Part shown: piece by piece, positions 1-7,444 of the stretch
Layout: each line of letters starts with the position of its first letter
Position numbering within the stretch: position 1 is the first letter of the stretch
Assembly: GCF_018130065.1 (NCBI RefSeq)
Contig: NZ_JAFCME010000005.1
Coordinates: forward strand, 186,001-250,000
Length of the DNA stretch: 64,000 nt
Source of the DNA: Bradyrhizobium sp. AUGA SZCCT0158
GTDB lineage: Bacteria > Pseudomonadota > Alphaproteobacteria > Rhizobiales > Xanthobacteraceae
Direction of reading: 5' to 3'
Position numbers and translations under genes: made by a program
Notes under the pieces: generated by a model
What the model was told of the DNA's origin: nothing
Databases searched by the model: none
Seen by the model: only the letters and a program-made list of their open reading frames with translations

Positions 1-175
1 CCCACTCAGCATGTGACGGCGGTTCGTCGGCTCGAATATGAATGAAACACTTCTGCGGGTCGGCGGCAGCGTAAATGCCTTTGATCCATGTGAATGCGGG
101 CCAAATCAATTCGAACAATGCCAACTGTATGCCGGCCAATTTCTCATTCAGTGCATCTTCTGACAGGCCGTTCAT
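1..175 (-). CDS. Partial hypothetical protein (N-terminal part)
   Basis: An open frame starts at ATG 175-173 and runs off the left edge with no stop in 58 codons. It begins MNGLSEDALNEKL and contains a hydrophobic, aromatic stretch (LFELIWPAFTWIKGIYAAA) followed by a more polar part (KCFIHIRADEPPSH). A GGAG-like sequence lies about 12 bases upstream of the ATG. I do not recognise the family. The aromatic helix could be a membrane anchor or a buried helix. The gene continues outside the window, so length and C-terminal features are unknown. Confidence 0.5.
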   Translation of the reverse strand, partial: MNGLSEDALNEKLAGIQLALFELIWPAFTWIKGIYAAADPQKCFIHIRADEPPSHAEW

Positions 176-377
176 TATAAAGCAGCTCCGAGCATCCAAG
201 TGAGGGCAACCAAGAAAGCTGTCGAGGCCATCGAAGGTGCATTCTGATATCGCCGAGTGTCAATGCTGCGCCGTCGGCTATTGGCACTTAACGGACCTAA
301 TGCGAAGGACCAACGAAGTCCGCTGATAGCGTTAAAGCGGACGTGATCCGCGCAAGCGATTCGTCCGCTGATCTATC

Positions 378-431
378 CACACCCGCCGCCGGTCGCGCCC
401 CGATGCTTTTCAGGGCGCAAGGGCGGGTGTG
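378..431. repeat. Nested long inverted repeat (hairpin)
   Basis: Outer arms CACACCCGCC (378-387) and GGCGGGTGTG (422-431) are perfectly complementary over 10 bp. Inside them GCGCCC (395-400) pairs with GGGCGC (413-418). The transcript of either strand would form a two-storey hairpin with a 12-base loop. No T-run follows on either strand, so it is not a standard terminator. It could be a REP-type interspersed element or a structured RNA. Confidence 0.55.
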
Positions 432-629
432 ATTCGCGAGTCCGACGCGGCTGCGCTTTGATTGCGTCATGCCATGGCGGCGAAAACCAAATTCTCGATT
501 GCGATACTGGTCAGGCGGGACACCGACCACGGCAAAGGCCGCTGGCTTCACGTCGATTCTTGTCTACTGCGTCGGCCCGCCTGTCGGAGACCCGCGCAAA
601 CGGTGTTGGCATTCGGCGGCTAACCGAAC

Positions 630-663
630 GGGGTCACAGGTTCGAGTCCTGTTTGCGGCACCA
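630..663 (+). pseudogene. tRNA 3'-end fragment (T-arm, acceptor strand, CCA)
   Basis: The sequence shows a complete T-arm (ACAGG, loop TTCGAGT, CCTGT at 636-652), a 7-base acceptor 3' strand TTGCGGC, discriminator A and encoded CCA at 661-663, preceded by a variable-loop-like GGGGTC. The expected 5' acceptor strand GCCGCAA and a D-arm are not found at the right distance. A possible anticodon stem (TTCGG/CCGAA around 612-628) lacks U33. This fits a truncated tRNA, such as is left at the border of an integrated element, more than a working tRNA. Confidence 0.5.
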
Positions 664-816
664 GCCTCTCTCCCGCTCTACGCGCGTATTCTCAACTGAT
701 CGGTGTAGATCAGCGGAAATTTGTGGCCAGCTCCCGGTAGCGCAGCGTGGTCACGACATCCGCCCCAGGTCGGTCACGCCGACCGGGGCGACTTTTGGTC
801 AAAGTGACCGTTTCAC

Positions 817-1005
817 TTACAGCCGAATTGTCGGGGCTTCGATTGCGCCGCGATAGTTGCTCTCCATGAGCTGCTTCTGGGCGATCATGAAGTCGGTCCT
901 GGCGCCAAAGCCAGTCGGATGCAGATGGATATATCCGCCTCCAGTGACAGCGGCGAGGTCGTTCTCGGTGATTTCGCGAAGTTCGTTCTGATTCCCGGTA
1001 GACAT
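817..1005 (-). CDS. Double-glycine leader peptide (bacteriocin-like precursor)
   Basis: 62 residues starting at ATG 1005-1003 with a strong ribosome site (GGAGG, about 8 bases upstream). The N-terminal third, NELREITENDLAAVTGGG, matches the leader consensus of peptides exported by peptidase-containing ABC transporters: acidic/hydrophobic spacing (L..I...L..V) ending in a Gly-Gly. Cleavage after GG or GGG would release a core of about 38 residues (YIHLHPTGFGARTDF...), rich in His, Gly and aromatic residues and without Cys. A longer in-frame reading extends upstream but has no ribosome site. No C39-peptidase transporter lies in the window. It could instead be a non-bacteriocin small secreted peptide that shares the leader type. 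Confidence 0.7.
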   Translation of the reverse strand: MSTGNQNELREITENDLAAVTGGGYIHLHPTGFGARTDFMIAQKQLMESNYRGAIEAPTIRL

Positions 1006-1303
1006 GGCACATCCTCCGTTTAGCTCGACCGGCGCGATCATTCGCCCCGTTCCGTCGATCTCGGAAAAATGCCCCGTCTTGCAATGATGCGCTGTTCCCC
1101 AGGTAACAGCCGATGCGTGACCGGCATCACGGAGCGCCCCGCATATCGCGTTTATGTCGGCAAAGCAGAGAGCGCTCATGCACCTGCTGCCATGCTTGTC
1201 CGAACATGGAGGCGCCGCATGCTGAAAATATACCTGAAGGTGAAGAGCGCCGCCCCTGTGGCGTTGCTCAACCGTCGACTCAGCGAGGTGCCTCCCAAGC
1301 AAC

Positions 1304-1528
1304 GTGACGAACTCGCTCGAAATGAAGGACGAGTCCGACATCTATCCGCGTGCGCTACTCCTGATATTCGCGTTGGTCTCGTGCGCGTTTGCCGCGCTGG
1401 CGATATTTGCTGCTATCAACGCGTGGAAATCCGGAAACTGGGTGCAATTCACGGTAACGGCTCCGGGAGCGATCTTCTTTGCATGGTGTGCGTGGGCATG
1501 GTTGCGCCGATGGATCGCCCGCGCCTGA
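1304..1528 (+). CDS. Small two-helix membrane protein
   Basis: 74 residues from GTG 1304; an ATG at 1322 is the alternative start. There are two hydrophobic helices, about residues 16-39 (ALLLIFALVSCAFAALAIFA) and 47-67, joined by a short polar loop (NAWKSGNW), with a basic C-terminus (RRWIARA). A GAGG lies about 13 bases before the GTG. It faces away from the double-glycine peptide gene about 300 bp to the left. Small two-helix proteins are often immunity proteins, but nothing in the sequence proves that role here. Confidence 0.5.
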   Translation: MTNSLEMKDESDIYPRALLLIFALVSCAFAALAIFAAINAWKSGNWVQFTVTAPGAIFFAWCAWAWLRRWIARA

Positions 1529-1710
1529 ACAGCATTCCGTGCTCACGGCAACAGTGGTACGGGCGGTGATCTTTCTCCCGGATACGATCTCCGCGGTGCT
1601 CGGAAGCTATTTACGGCATTTTTCCCTGCCTATGCTGCGCCGTTAACCCTCCATTAACCATGTCGGCGCACCCTGCGCTGTCCCTTCTGGAAACGAGTGT
1701 GCGGCGAGAG

Positions 1711-1741
1711 GCCGTCTCCGCTGTCCCGGTGACGGCTTTTT
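1711..1741 (+). terminator. Rho-independent terminator or end of a small RNA
   Basis: GCCGTC (1711-1716) and GACGGC (1731-1736) form a 6-bp stem with a 14-base loop, followed directly by TTTTT (1737-1741). It lies between 1528 and the small gene at 1768. The 200 bases before it hold no convincing gene, so it may end a small RNA or work as a leader attenuator for the downstream gene. Confidence 0.5.
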
Positions 1742-1767
1742 GCCTTTCCGAACCGTGGAGTAGAGCC

Positions 1768-1890
1768 ATGTCTGAACCGGGCAAGGTGCAACTGGGGGTA
1801 AATTTGCTTTCCGCATTCACATCGACAATTGCCGTTGCCCTGGTCTTGGGCTTGCCAATGGCGGTCGCTATAATCTGGCTTTGCTCCTGA
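1768..1890 (+). CDS. 40-residue single-helix membrane peptide
   Basis: The frame from ATG 1768 encodes MSEPGKVQLG followed by one long hydrophobic helix (about residues 11-39, ending IIWLCS). A GGAG ribosome site lies 7 bases upstream, which favours this start over the in-frame ATG at 1660 that would read through the hairpin at 1711-1741. The final residues CS place a cysteine at the membrane edge. No family is recognised. It lies just upstream of the hypothetical gene at 1919. Confidence 0.5.
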   Translation: MSEPGKVQLGVNLLSAFTSTIAVALVLGLPMAVAIIWLCS

Positions 1891-1918
1891 TTTCTCCGCC
1901 TGGCCAGAGGGCAAGGCA

Positions 1919-2659
1919 GTGTTCGACTGGTGGAAATCGAAAAAGCCTTCGACGAAGTCCGCCGACCGGGGACGCGGCGGCGGACCGCACGTCATCCTTG
2001 AGGAATTACGCAGCCGCGTTCCGCGGTACCTCGATGATGCCGATAACGGCAAACTGATCTATCCGGCCTGCAAGCGGGCGCTTTCGGATCTGGATGGCGA
2101 TATCAGCTCGGTTTGGGATCACACCCGACTCGAAGCGATGCGATATGTGACGATGGTGCCAAGCCCGCAATTCGAGTTGCTGACCGGTTCGGACCGCCAG
2201 ATCGAGATGATGAACGCTTACTTGTTTCAGCGTCCTCACGACGAGACCGTGATCGATTTCACCGGAACTGCGACGACCGATTTTGCGATTGCTATTGTGG
2301 CCGGCCTCAATTGGTTGACGCATTGCGCCCAATTGTCTGGCGTTGAACCAGGCAAGCAGTCCGGCACGATTCGCAATTTTCGAAGGATAGTCACGTTGGC
2401 GCACCAATGGTGGCTAACCGAGGGAGCCGGCGAACGCGCCAGCCGATTGCTTGATAATGGCGAGCAGCCACCGCTGATGTTCTATCTGGTATGGAACGAC
2501 TATACGCAACTGGCAAAGCACATCGCGGCAGCCACCGTATTTGGATCGTCCGCCAACCGTGCAGCAAAGCTGGTTGCACTTCCCGCCGACCTCATCCCCC
2601 GTTTTGAGGCCGCTCAAGATCCCCTGGAACTGGCCGACGACGCAGCACGACCCCGCTAG
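1919..2659 (+). CDS. Hypothetical protein, 246 residues
   Basis: Starts at GTG 1919 behind an AGAGGG site. The N-terminus (MFDWWKSKKPSTKSADRGRGGG) is basic and probably disordered. The rest is a soluble, mixed-charge protein with a hydrophobic patch around residues 119-135 (TDFAIAIVAGLNWLTHCAQ). No enzyme motif, Cys cluster or signal peptide is visible. It lies 29 bases after the small membrane peptide gene on the same strand, so the two may be co-transcribed. Family not recognised. Confidence 0.6.
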   Translation: MFDWWKSKKPSTKSADRGRGGGPHVILEELRSRVPRYLDDADNGKLIYPACKRALSDLDGDISSVWDHTRLEAMRYVTMVPSPQFELLTGSDRQIEMMNAYLFQRPHDETVIDFTGTATTDFAIAIVAGLNWLTHCAQLSGVEPGKQSGTIRNFRRIVTLAHQWWLTEGAGERASRLLDNGEQPPLMFYLVWNDYTQLAKHIAAATVFGSSANRAAKLVALPADLIPRFEAAQDPLELADDAARPR

Positions 2660-2746
2660 TGGTTTGATCGGCTGCCGTCCCTGAGGTTCATGCCCAGCTT
2701 TGGCGGGGCCGGAACCAAAGGATCTGGAACCCCGATGGATTGCGAG

Positions 2747-2765
2747 CGTCAGGATTTACCTGACG
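2747..2765. promoter_or_regulatory. Inverted repeat CGTCAGG-N5-CCTGACG
   Basis: Perfect 7-bp arms around the AT-rich spacer ATTTA, about 105 bp upstream of the sensor kinase gene. The same half-site and spacing recur at 6707 and 7313 (CGTCAGG, five AT-rich bases, CCTG). It could be an operator or a dispersed short repeat. Confidence 0.4.
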
Positions 2766-2869
2766 TCCGTGCGGCCAACACCATGCCTGGCAGACCAAGG
2801 TCAGGCTGGTCCGATCCGCCAAATCCCGTAAGGGTGGTCCGGGTTCAATTTGCTCCGGCGGAACGATAG

Positions 2870-4945
2870 ATGCGCACAGCTGTAATCGCGGAGTTGGCTG
2901 ACAGGCTTTCCTCCGGTTCAGGACGAAGGAACGAGGGCATATGGCTGTTCGCCGCGCTGGCTCTGACCGCCGCCATCCCGGTCCTGCTTCTCGGGGGATG
3001 GATCGCCTACATCACCGCTGACCAGGAACGCAGCTACGCGCGTAAAGCGGCCACCGAAGCGCTGACCCAGGTCGCGCATCAGATCGAAGCCGAAATTTCG
3101 CGTGAGATGCAGGTCGCGGAAACGCTCGCGAGTTCGGCCGCACTCGACAACGGGAATTTGGGTGACTTCTATCTGGAGGCAACGCGGATCGTGGCCGCCC
3201 GCCCGCTCTGGGAGACGGCCGCGCTGACGAAGCCGGATCAGGAGCAGGTATTGAACGTGCTGCGCCCGCTCGGTGCGCCGCTCGGACCGGTCATGGACAG
3301 TGAAAGTTTCAACGCCGCCGTCCGCACGCGAAAGCCGGTCCTTGGCGGACTTGGTCCGTACCAGGCTGCGATCGGCAAACAGCTGGTGTCCCTGCGTGTC
3401 CCGGTCATCAGGGATGGTGAACTCCGCTACATCCTGACGATCGGGTTGTTGCCCGACCAGATCGGCACGATCCTCGGTCAAGCCGGACTGCCGGCCGGAT
3501 GGGCCGGCACCGTGATCGACGCCAAAGAGCGGATGGTGGCGCGCACGCCCGACACCAACACCGCCAAGGCAGACGCGAAAACGCCTGCAGTGCAGGAAGC
3601 CATTGCTCGCGGCGGCGCGAATTCGCGCAACACCAAGACCAGTGAGGGCATGGATGTCGAAACCGTCCATCGCGTGCTGGCCGGCACCGAAGGATGGTCG
3701 GTGCATGTGGGCGTTCCGCTCGCTGAACTGAACGCTCCGGTGTCTCGCTCCTTGCGACTGTTGTTTGGCGGAACCGCCGCAAGCGTCGGGCTCGCCATTG
3801 CCCTTGGTCTGGTGATCGCCCGGGAAATTGCCCGCCGGCGTCGCATGGAGGCGCTCGAATCGGCAGCGGCTTTGCTGGACAGCGAAAAACGAGGGGCGCT
3901 TGCGATCGACGCCGCCGAGCTCGGCACCTGGCGCTGGGATCTGTACACAAACGAGTTCAGCGGCTGCAGCCGCTTTTGCGCACTGCTGGGTCTGCCGGCC
4001 GCCCGATCGGGCGAAACAAAATGGCCTGCCGACGGGATTTTCGCGAAAGTCGAACCATCGCATCGGCCGGCGCTGGCGGCCTTTGGCGCTGCATGCCTGG
4101 AGAGCGGCAAGTCGAGCAGCGTCGCATTTCAGATTCAGTCCGACGACCGCGGTGAGTATTGGTTGCGCGCGGCAGGGAGAGCTGAAGGGCGGCCCAATCA
4201 TCGCCATGTGATTCACGGTGTGCTCGCCGACATTGACGTGTCCAAGCGCGCGGAGGCGGAGCGGTCGCATCTGCTGCGACGGCTTGCCTCCGCCCAGGAA
4301 GAGGAGCAGCGCCGGATATCGCGGGAACTGCACGATCAGATCGGCCAGACGGTGACAGGGTTGTCGCTAGGCCTCAAGGCACTCGAGCAGGGGCTCGCTA
4401 GAGGAAACAACGGAGCAGCGGCAACCGAGCAGGTACGATGGCTGGAACAGCTCGCGGCGCAGATAGGCCGCGATATTCATCGCACGGCTTCGGACCTGCG
4501 GCCGACGGCGATCGACGACCTCGGAATTTTCAAAGCGATCGAGGCCTACGTTGCGGAGTGGCAGGAGCGTTATGGCGTTCGTGTCGATGTTCAGACGTTC
4601 GGGCGAGACGATCAACTTCCCGCCGATGTGGCGGCGGTGCTGTACAGGTTGGTTCAGGAAGGGTTGAACAACGTTCTGAAGCATGCCCAGGCCAGCAAGA
4701 TCAGTCTCGTGCTCGAAAAAAAATCGGAAGGGTTGGCGTTGGTTCTTGAGGACGACGGAATAGGTTTCGATCCGGAAACCTCGCAACGCAATGTGTCGGA
4801 CGGCCGGGCGCCCGGATTGGGGCTTTCCGGCATGAAGGAACGCGTGGCGCTTCTCGGCGGCAAGATTGCCCTGGAATCCGCGCCAGGAAAAGGCAGTACG
4901 ATCTTTGTCCAGATTCCGCTGGAAGAGCTTGTGAGCGTCAGATGA
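2870..4945 (+). CDS. Membrane sensor histidine kinase, NarL/DesK type (HisKA_3)
   Basis: 691 residues. Two transmembrane segments (about 24-50 and 294-318) enclose a large periplasmic sensor region of the Cache type. A PAS-like segment follows (about 340-460). The dimerisation and phosphotransfer motif is RRISRELHDQIGQ with the phospho-acceptor His at about residue 488. The HATPase_c domain shows LVQEGLNNVLKHA, DDGIGF and GLGLSGMKERV. The HisKA_3 type pairs with LuxR/NarL-type regulators, and exactly such a gene overlaps its stop by 4 bases (ATGA). The signal sensed cannot be told from the sequence. The two genes form a complete two-component system. Confidence 0.93.
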   Translation: MRTAVIAELADRLSSGSGRRNEGIWLFAALALTAAIPVLLLGGWIAYITADQERSYARKAATEALTQVAHQIEAEISREMQVAETLASSAALDNGNLGDFYLEATRIVAARPLWETAALTKPDQEQVLNVLRPLGAPLGPVMDSESFNAAVRTRKPVLGGLGPYQAAIGKQLVSLRVPVIRDGELRYILTIGLLPDQIGTILGQAGLPAGWAGTVIDAKERMVARTPDTNTAKADAKTPAVQEAIARGGANSRNTKTSEGMDVETVHRVLAGTEGWSVHVGVPLAELNAPVSRSLRLLFGGTAASVGLAIALGLVIAREIARRRRMEALESAAALLDSEKRGALAIDAAELGTWRWDLYTNEFSGCSRFCALLGLPAARSGETKWPADGIFAKVEPSHRPALAAFGAACLESGKSSSVAFQIQSDDRGEYWLRAAGRAEGRPNHRHVIHGVLADIDVSKRAEAERSHLLRRLASAQEEEQRRISRELHDQIGQTVTGLSLGLKALEQGLARGNNGAAATEQVRWLEQLAAQIGRDIHRTASDLRPTAIDDLGIFKAIEAYVAEWQERYGVRVDVQTFGRDDQLPADVAAVLYRLVQEGLNNVLKHAQASKISLVLEKKSEGLALVLEDDGIGFDPETSQRNVSDGRAPGLGLSGMKERVALLGGKIALESAPGKGSTIFVQIPLEELVSVR

Positions 4946-5595
4946 CCCGCATTCGCATCGCCCTCGTCGATGATCATCCTGTCGTGCTGGCGGGCATTCG
5001 CGCGCTGCTGCTGGACGTGCCCGACGTCGAACTGGTTGGTGAGGCGAATACGGGAGCGGCAGGCTTGAAGGCGATTTGTGAATGCTCCCCGGATATCGCG
5101 GTGATCGATCTGTCCCTGCCGGATTTCAGCGGCATGGAACTCGCGCGTCGTCTGAGCAAGCGGTGTCCGGCAGTGAAGATCATCGCGCTGACCGTTCATG
5201 AGGATCGCGCCTACGTCCACCCGGTGCTGGACGCCGGAGCGAGGGGATATCTGTTGAAGCGATCGGCCGGAGACGAATTGCTTCGCGCCATCCGGGCCGT
5301 CAACGAGGGATCGCTCTACCTCGATCCTGCGATCGCCGAAAAGACATCGGCGAAAGTGCCCGAACTCGCGTCGGCGGGCGAGGACGATGGCGGTGAGCTC
5401 AGCCCTCGCGAAGAGGACGTCCTCAAACTCGTGTCGCAGGGATTCAGCAACAAGCAGATCGGCGGGCAACTCGAAATCAGCGTCAAGAGCGTGGAGACCT
5501 ACAAGGCGCGCGCCTCCGAAAAGAAGGGGCTGCATAGCCGCGCGGATATCGTTCGCTATGGCATCAAGCAGGGCTGGCTTACGACTCCAAATTGA
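4942..5595 (+). CDS. NarL/FixJ-family response regulator
   Basis: 217 residues. The receiver domain has the acidic pair D10/D11, the phosphorylation site D56 (AVIDLSLP), the conserved Thr (IIALTVHED) and Lys (GYLLKRS). The C-terminal LuxR-type helix-turn-helix covers LSPREEDVLKLVSQGFSNKQIG and ISVKSVETYKARA. It overlaps the kinase stop codon by 4 bases, so it is translationally coupled to its likely partner. It probably activates or represses genes elsewhere; no target is evident next to it, since the following genes are on the other strand. Confidence 0.94.
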   Translation: MTRIRIALVDDHPVVLAGIRALLLDVPDVELVGEANTGAAGLKAICECSPDIAVIDLSLPDFSGMELARRLSKRCPAVKIIALTVHEDRAYVHPVLDAGARGYLLKRSAGDELLRAIRAVNEGSLYLDPAIAEKTSAKVPELASAGEDDGGELSPREEDVLKLVSQGFSNKQIGGQLEISVKSVETYKARASEKKGLHSRADIVRYGIKQGWLTTPN

Positions 5596-5648
5596 GCGCC
5601 TGTAACAGGTGTGATGTCACGTGGCGTCGCTGCCTGCGCCGCGAATCA

Positions 5649-5960
5649 TCATCGCGGGGCGGTCTTGAGATCACTCATCGGCACGCAGCTCTTCTTCCGC
5701 CGCTGATTCCGCGGCGCACCCTGCACCTTCAAGACCTTGCCGGCCGAACACGAGCCGTCGTTGACATAGATCGTGGTATAGGGATCCATCATCAGCGGTT
5801 CGTAGGAATAGAGCTTCTGGGCATAGGACGGTTGCGCAACGAACAAGGCCGTCGCGAACAAGGCCGTCAGAAGCGCGCCCCATGCCAGTCGACGAGAGCC
5901 GCGCCGGAACGCAAGGCATGCGCTGTCCTCAACGTGCCCGTTACGTGCGCTCACGGGCAT
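5649..5960 (-). CDS. Small exported protein of unknown function
   Basis: 103 residues from ATG 5960-5958, which lies one base after the stop of the upstream gene (TGAgATG) and behind an AGAGGA site, so it is probably translationally coupled. A hydrophobic signal segment (about 27-46, WGALLTALFATALFVAQ) ends at PSYAQ, a plausible signal peptidase site. The mature part reads KLYSYEPLMMDPYTTIYVNDGSCSAGKVLKV with two cysteines (GSC and KSC) that may pair. It resembles small rhizobial exported proteins annotated only as a DUF (possibly DUF6719, from memory). Function unknown. Confidence 0.7.
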   Translation of the reverse strand: MPVSARNGHVEDSACLAFRRGSRRLAWGALLTALFATALFVAQPSYAQKLYSYEPLMMDPYTTIYVNDGSCSAGKVLKVQGAPRNQRRKKSCVPMSDLKTAPR

Positions 5961-5961
5961 C

Positions 5962-6336
5962 TCATCGATCCTCTTGACGTTGAAATGTCTCCGCCGTCGA
6001 GGGCGCATTCCGCGACAGGCTGTGAATGATGTCGGTCACCGGTATGAGATGGCGGGCGTAGACCTCTTGAAGCCTTCGAATCATGTCGATGTTTTCTGCT
6101 GACGCGTTCAAGCGAAAGCCGCCATTCGTGCAAAGCACGAACCCGTCTACGGAAAGCCGTTCGAGCGCCTTCGCGGTTTCCGTCTCGCTGGCGTAGATGC
6201 GGGCTGCGATATCAGTCACTTCCCAGTGTTCTCCAGGGTTAGACCAAATGAGCAGCAGCGCTTCGATTTGTGCCACCGAAGCGATGTACTTCAGGATGAA
6301 GTCCCGAACCTCGCCGGGGACGTATTGGGCTGCCAT
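5962..6336 (-). CDS. Small winged-helix-like protein
   Basis: 124 residues, all helical and soluble. Residues 20-75 (QIEALLLIWSNPGEHWEVTDIAARIYASETETAKALERLSVDGFVLCTNGGFRL) read like a winged helix-turn-helix: helix, recognition helix, then a wing with G-rich turns. The last 45 residues form a long helix. There is no ligand or phosphorylation motif. It leads a two-gene unit with the exported protein gene one base downstream, which it may regulate. MarR/PadR-type or ScpB-like folds are possible; the family is not certain. Confidence 0.65.
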   Translation of the reverse strand: MAAQYVPGEVRDFILKYIASVAQIEALLLIWSNPGEHWEVTDIAARIYASETETAKALERLSVDGFVLCTNGGFRLNASAENIDMIRRLQEVYARHLIPVTDIIHSLSRNAPSTAETFQRQEDR

Positions 6337-6421
6337 GAGTTGGGCCGAGCTTGTGCGTGCGAACGAGAGAGGGTGTCCTGGCGGCAGATCGTGGTGCGAT
6401 CGCCAGAGGATAATTCAGGGA

Positions 6422-6655
6422 TCATTCCGCCGGTGAGTTTTGAACCGCCGGCGTGGCTCGCGTCCCCAAGGATCGCTCCGCTCGCGCCGCCTCGCCCTCA
6501 TACTCGTCGACCAGTGCCTGAAGTTTAGCTGCAAATTTCGGGTCGGCGGCGCCGACTGCCAGCTGCTTGAAAAACATGGCCCGCGCACGCAAGTGCTTGC
6601 TTCCATATGGCTTGTTCAATTCGCAGTTGGCTCGACCCACCGTCGCATTCCCCAT
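6422..6655 (-). CDS. Short helical rhizobial protein
   Basis: Up to 77 residues. The core (LRARAMFFKQLAVGAADPKFAAKLQALVDEYEGEAARAE) matches a type of short protein common in Bradyrhizobium and relatives, with two amphipathic helices. The start is uncertain: ATG 6655 gives the longest form but has no good ribosome site. No signal peptide, Cys or enzyme motif is present. Function unknown. Confidence 0.5.
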   Translation of the reverse strand: MGNATVGRANCELNKPYGSKHLRARAMFFKQLAVGAADPKFAAKLQALVDEYEGEAARAERSLGTRATPAVQNSPAE

Positions 6656-6706
6656 TCTTACATGCTGCCGCTCGGCGCCATTCTAGAGCCCAACCAGTCG
6701 TACGGG

Positions 6707-6727
6707 CGTCAGGAAAAGCCTGTCAGG
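6707..6727. repeat. Short direct repeat, copy 1 (second copy at 7313)
   Basis: A 21-bp sequence beginning CGTCAGGAAAAG and ending CCTGTCAGG. A second copy at 7313-7333 differs at one base (G to T in the middle). The two copies lie about 606 bp apart and bracket two small minus-strand frames. Each holds an internal CAGG/CCTG palindrome. Confidence 0.55.
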
Positions 6728-6805
6728 GTCAACGGTTGTCTCATCAACGGGACGGGACTGCTGCCAAAGGGCTGCTGCAAAAGGCAAGCGGGAGCCCCGA
6801 GATGT

Positions 6806-7000
6806 TCATGGCGATGGAGAGGATCTCGCGGCGGTTTGCGGAACGGATCCGCTGCGTGAATCATTGTTGCAAATCAGGCAGACAGCGCGGGACGTCAACC
6901 GTCCGTCGACGCCTAACCGCTCGTAACGGTGTGGCGTTCTTTCCAAGCACGGAACGCAGTAAGCCAAAGGTGGACTCTTGATCGTCTTGCCATCCAGCAT
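6806..7000 (-). CDS. Possible zinc-ribbon micro-protein
   Basis: 64 residues from ATG 7000-6998 behind a GGGGG run 7 bases upstream. It carries two CxxC pairs, YCVPC and VCLIC, separated by about 25 residues (CVPCLERTPHRYERL...AVCLICNN), the spacing of a small zinc ribbon. The tail is polar and probably disordered. It follows the small membrane protein gene at 7043 by 42 bases on the same strand, which supports a two-gene unit. It could still be a chance frame, since no homologue comes to mind. Confidence 0.42.
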   Translation of the reverse strand: MLDGKTIKSPPLAYCVPCLERTPHRYERLGVDGRLTSRAVCLICNNDSRSGSVPQTAARSSPSP

Positions 7001-7042
7001 TTCAAAACCCCCGATCTTGAAAAAATTTGCGTAAATCTCCCG

Positions 7043-7246
7043 TTATTCTTCGCTTTCGTTGGCCCCACCCGCAATCGCCACCACGCCCACGAAGCCAAGG
7101 GCGCCTGCCGAGATGAGCGCATTAATCCTCAATGCCGCCGGAGGAACTCCCAGCCCGTACCAGACCAGCAGCATCATCAACAATGCGGCCACGCATGCGC
7201 TTCCGAGGTAGATCGTGAGTGCGACAGCCAGATCTATGATTCTCAT
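7043..7246 (-). CDS. Small two-helix membrane protein
   Basis: 67 residues. Two clear hydrophobic helices: about 5-30 (DLAVALTIYLGSACVAALLMMLLVWYGL) and 42-60 (ALISAGALGFVGVVAIAGG), joined by a short loop with one Arg, and an acidic tail (ANESEE). No known family recognised. It lies between the two 21-bp repeat copies. Confidence 0.55.
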   Translation of the reverse strand: MRIIDLAVALTIYLGSACVAALLMMLLVWYGLGVPPAALRINALISAGALGFVGVVAIAGGANESEE

Positions 7247-7312
7247 CGTTGGCTCGCGGCTATCTCGGGTTCGGCGTCACCCTGAATAATAGAACGACGA
7301 TGATCTTCGGAA

Positions 7313-7333
7313 CGTCAGGAAAATCCTGTCAGG
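7313..7333. repeat. Short direct repeat, copy 2
   Basis: Matches 6707-6727 at 20 of 21 bases and contains the palindrome CAGGA-AAA-TCCTG. It lies in the gap before the membrane fusion protein gene. Confidence 0.55.
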
Positions 7334-7444
7334 TCTGCCGGGGGATAGTGCACTAGTCATTCCTAAAGCAATTCGCGGTAATGACGCTGGACGGTTCCAG
7401 GATCTGATCGGGTCCAACGGCGCTAACCCTGCTCAGAGCGGCTG

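Larger units (their letters stand above)
176..816. other. Gene-poor stretch with a hairpin and a tRNA remnant
   Basis: About 640 bases in which I see no convincing protein gene. Open frames are present on both strands but have no ribosome site and read through the tRNA-like sequence. The stretch holds the nested inverted repeat at 378-431 and the tRNA 3'-end fragment at 630-663, both listed separately. Confidence 0.5.

Noticed and set aside
458..856. Overlapping plus-strand open frames across the tRNA fragment
   Set aside because: They translate the T-arm and acceptor sequence, have no ribosome site, and the two frames exclude each other.
2725..2752. EcfG-type promoter (GGAAC-N16-CGTC)
   Set aside because: The -10 element differs from CGTT and the spacer falls in a region without other support, so I do not claim it.
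2918..4333. Long minus-strand open frame inside the sensor kinase gene
   Set aside because: It lies wholly opposite a gene with clear kinase motifs; long antisense frames are expected in GC-rich coding DNA.
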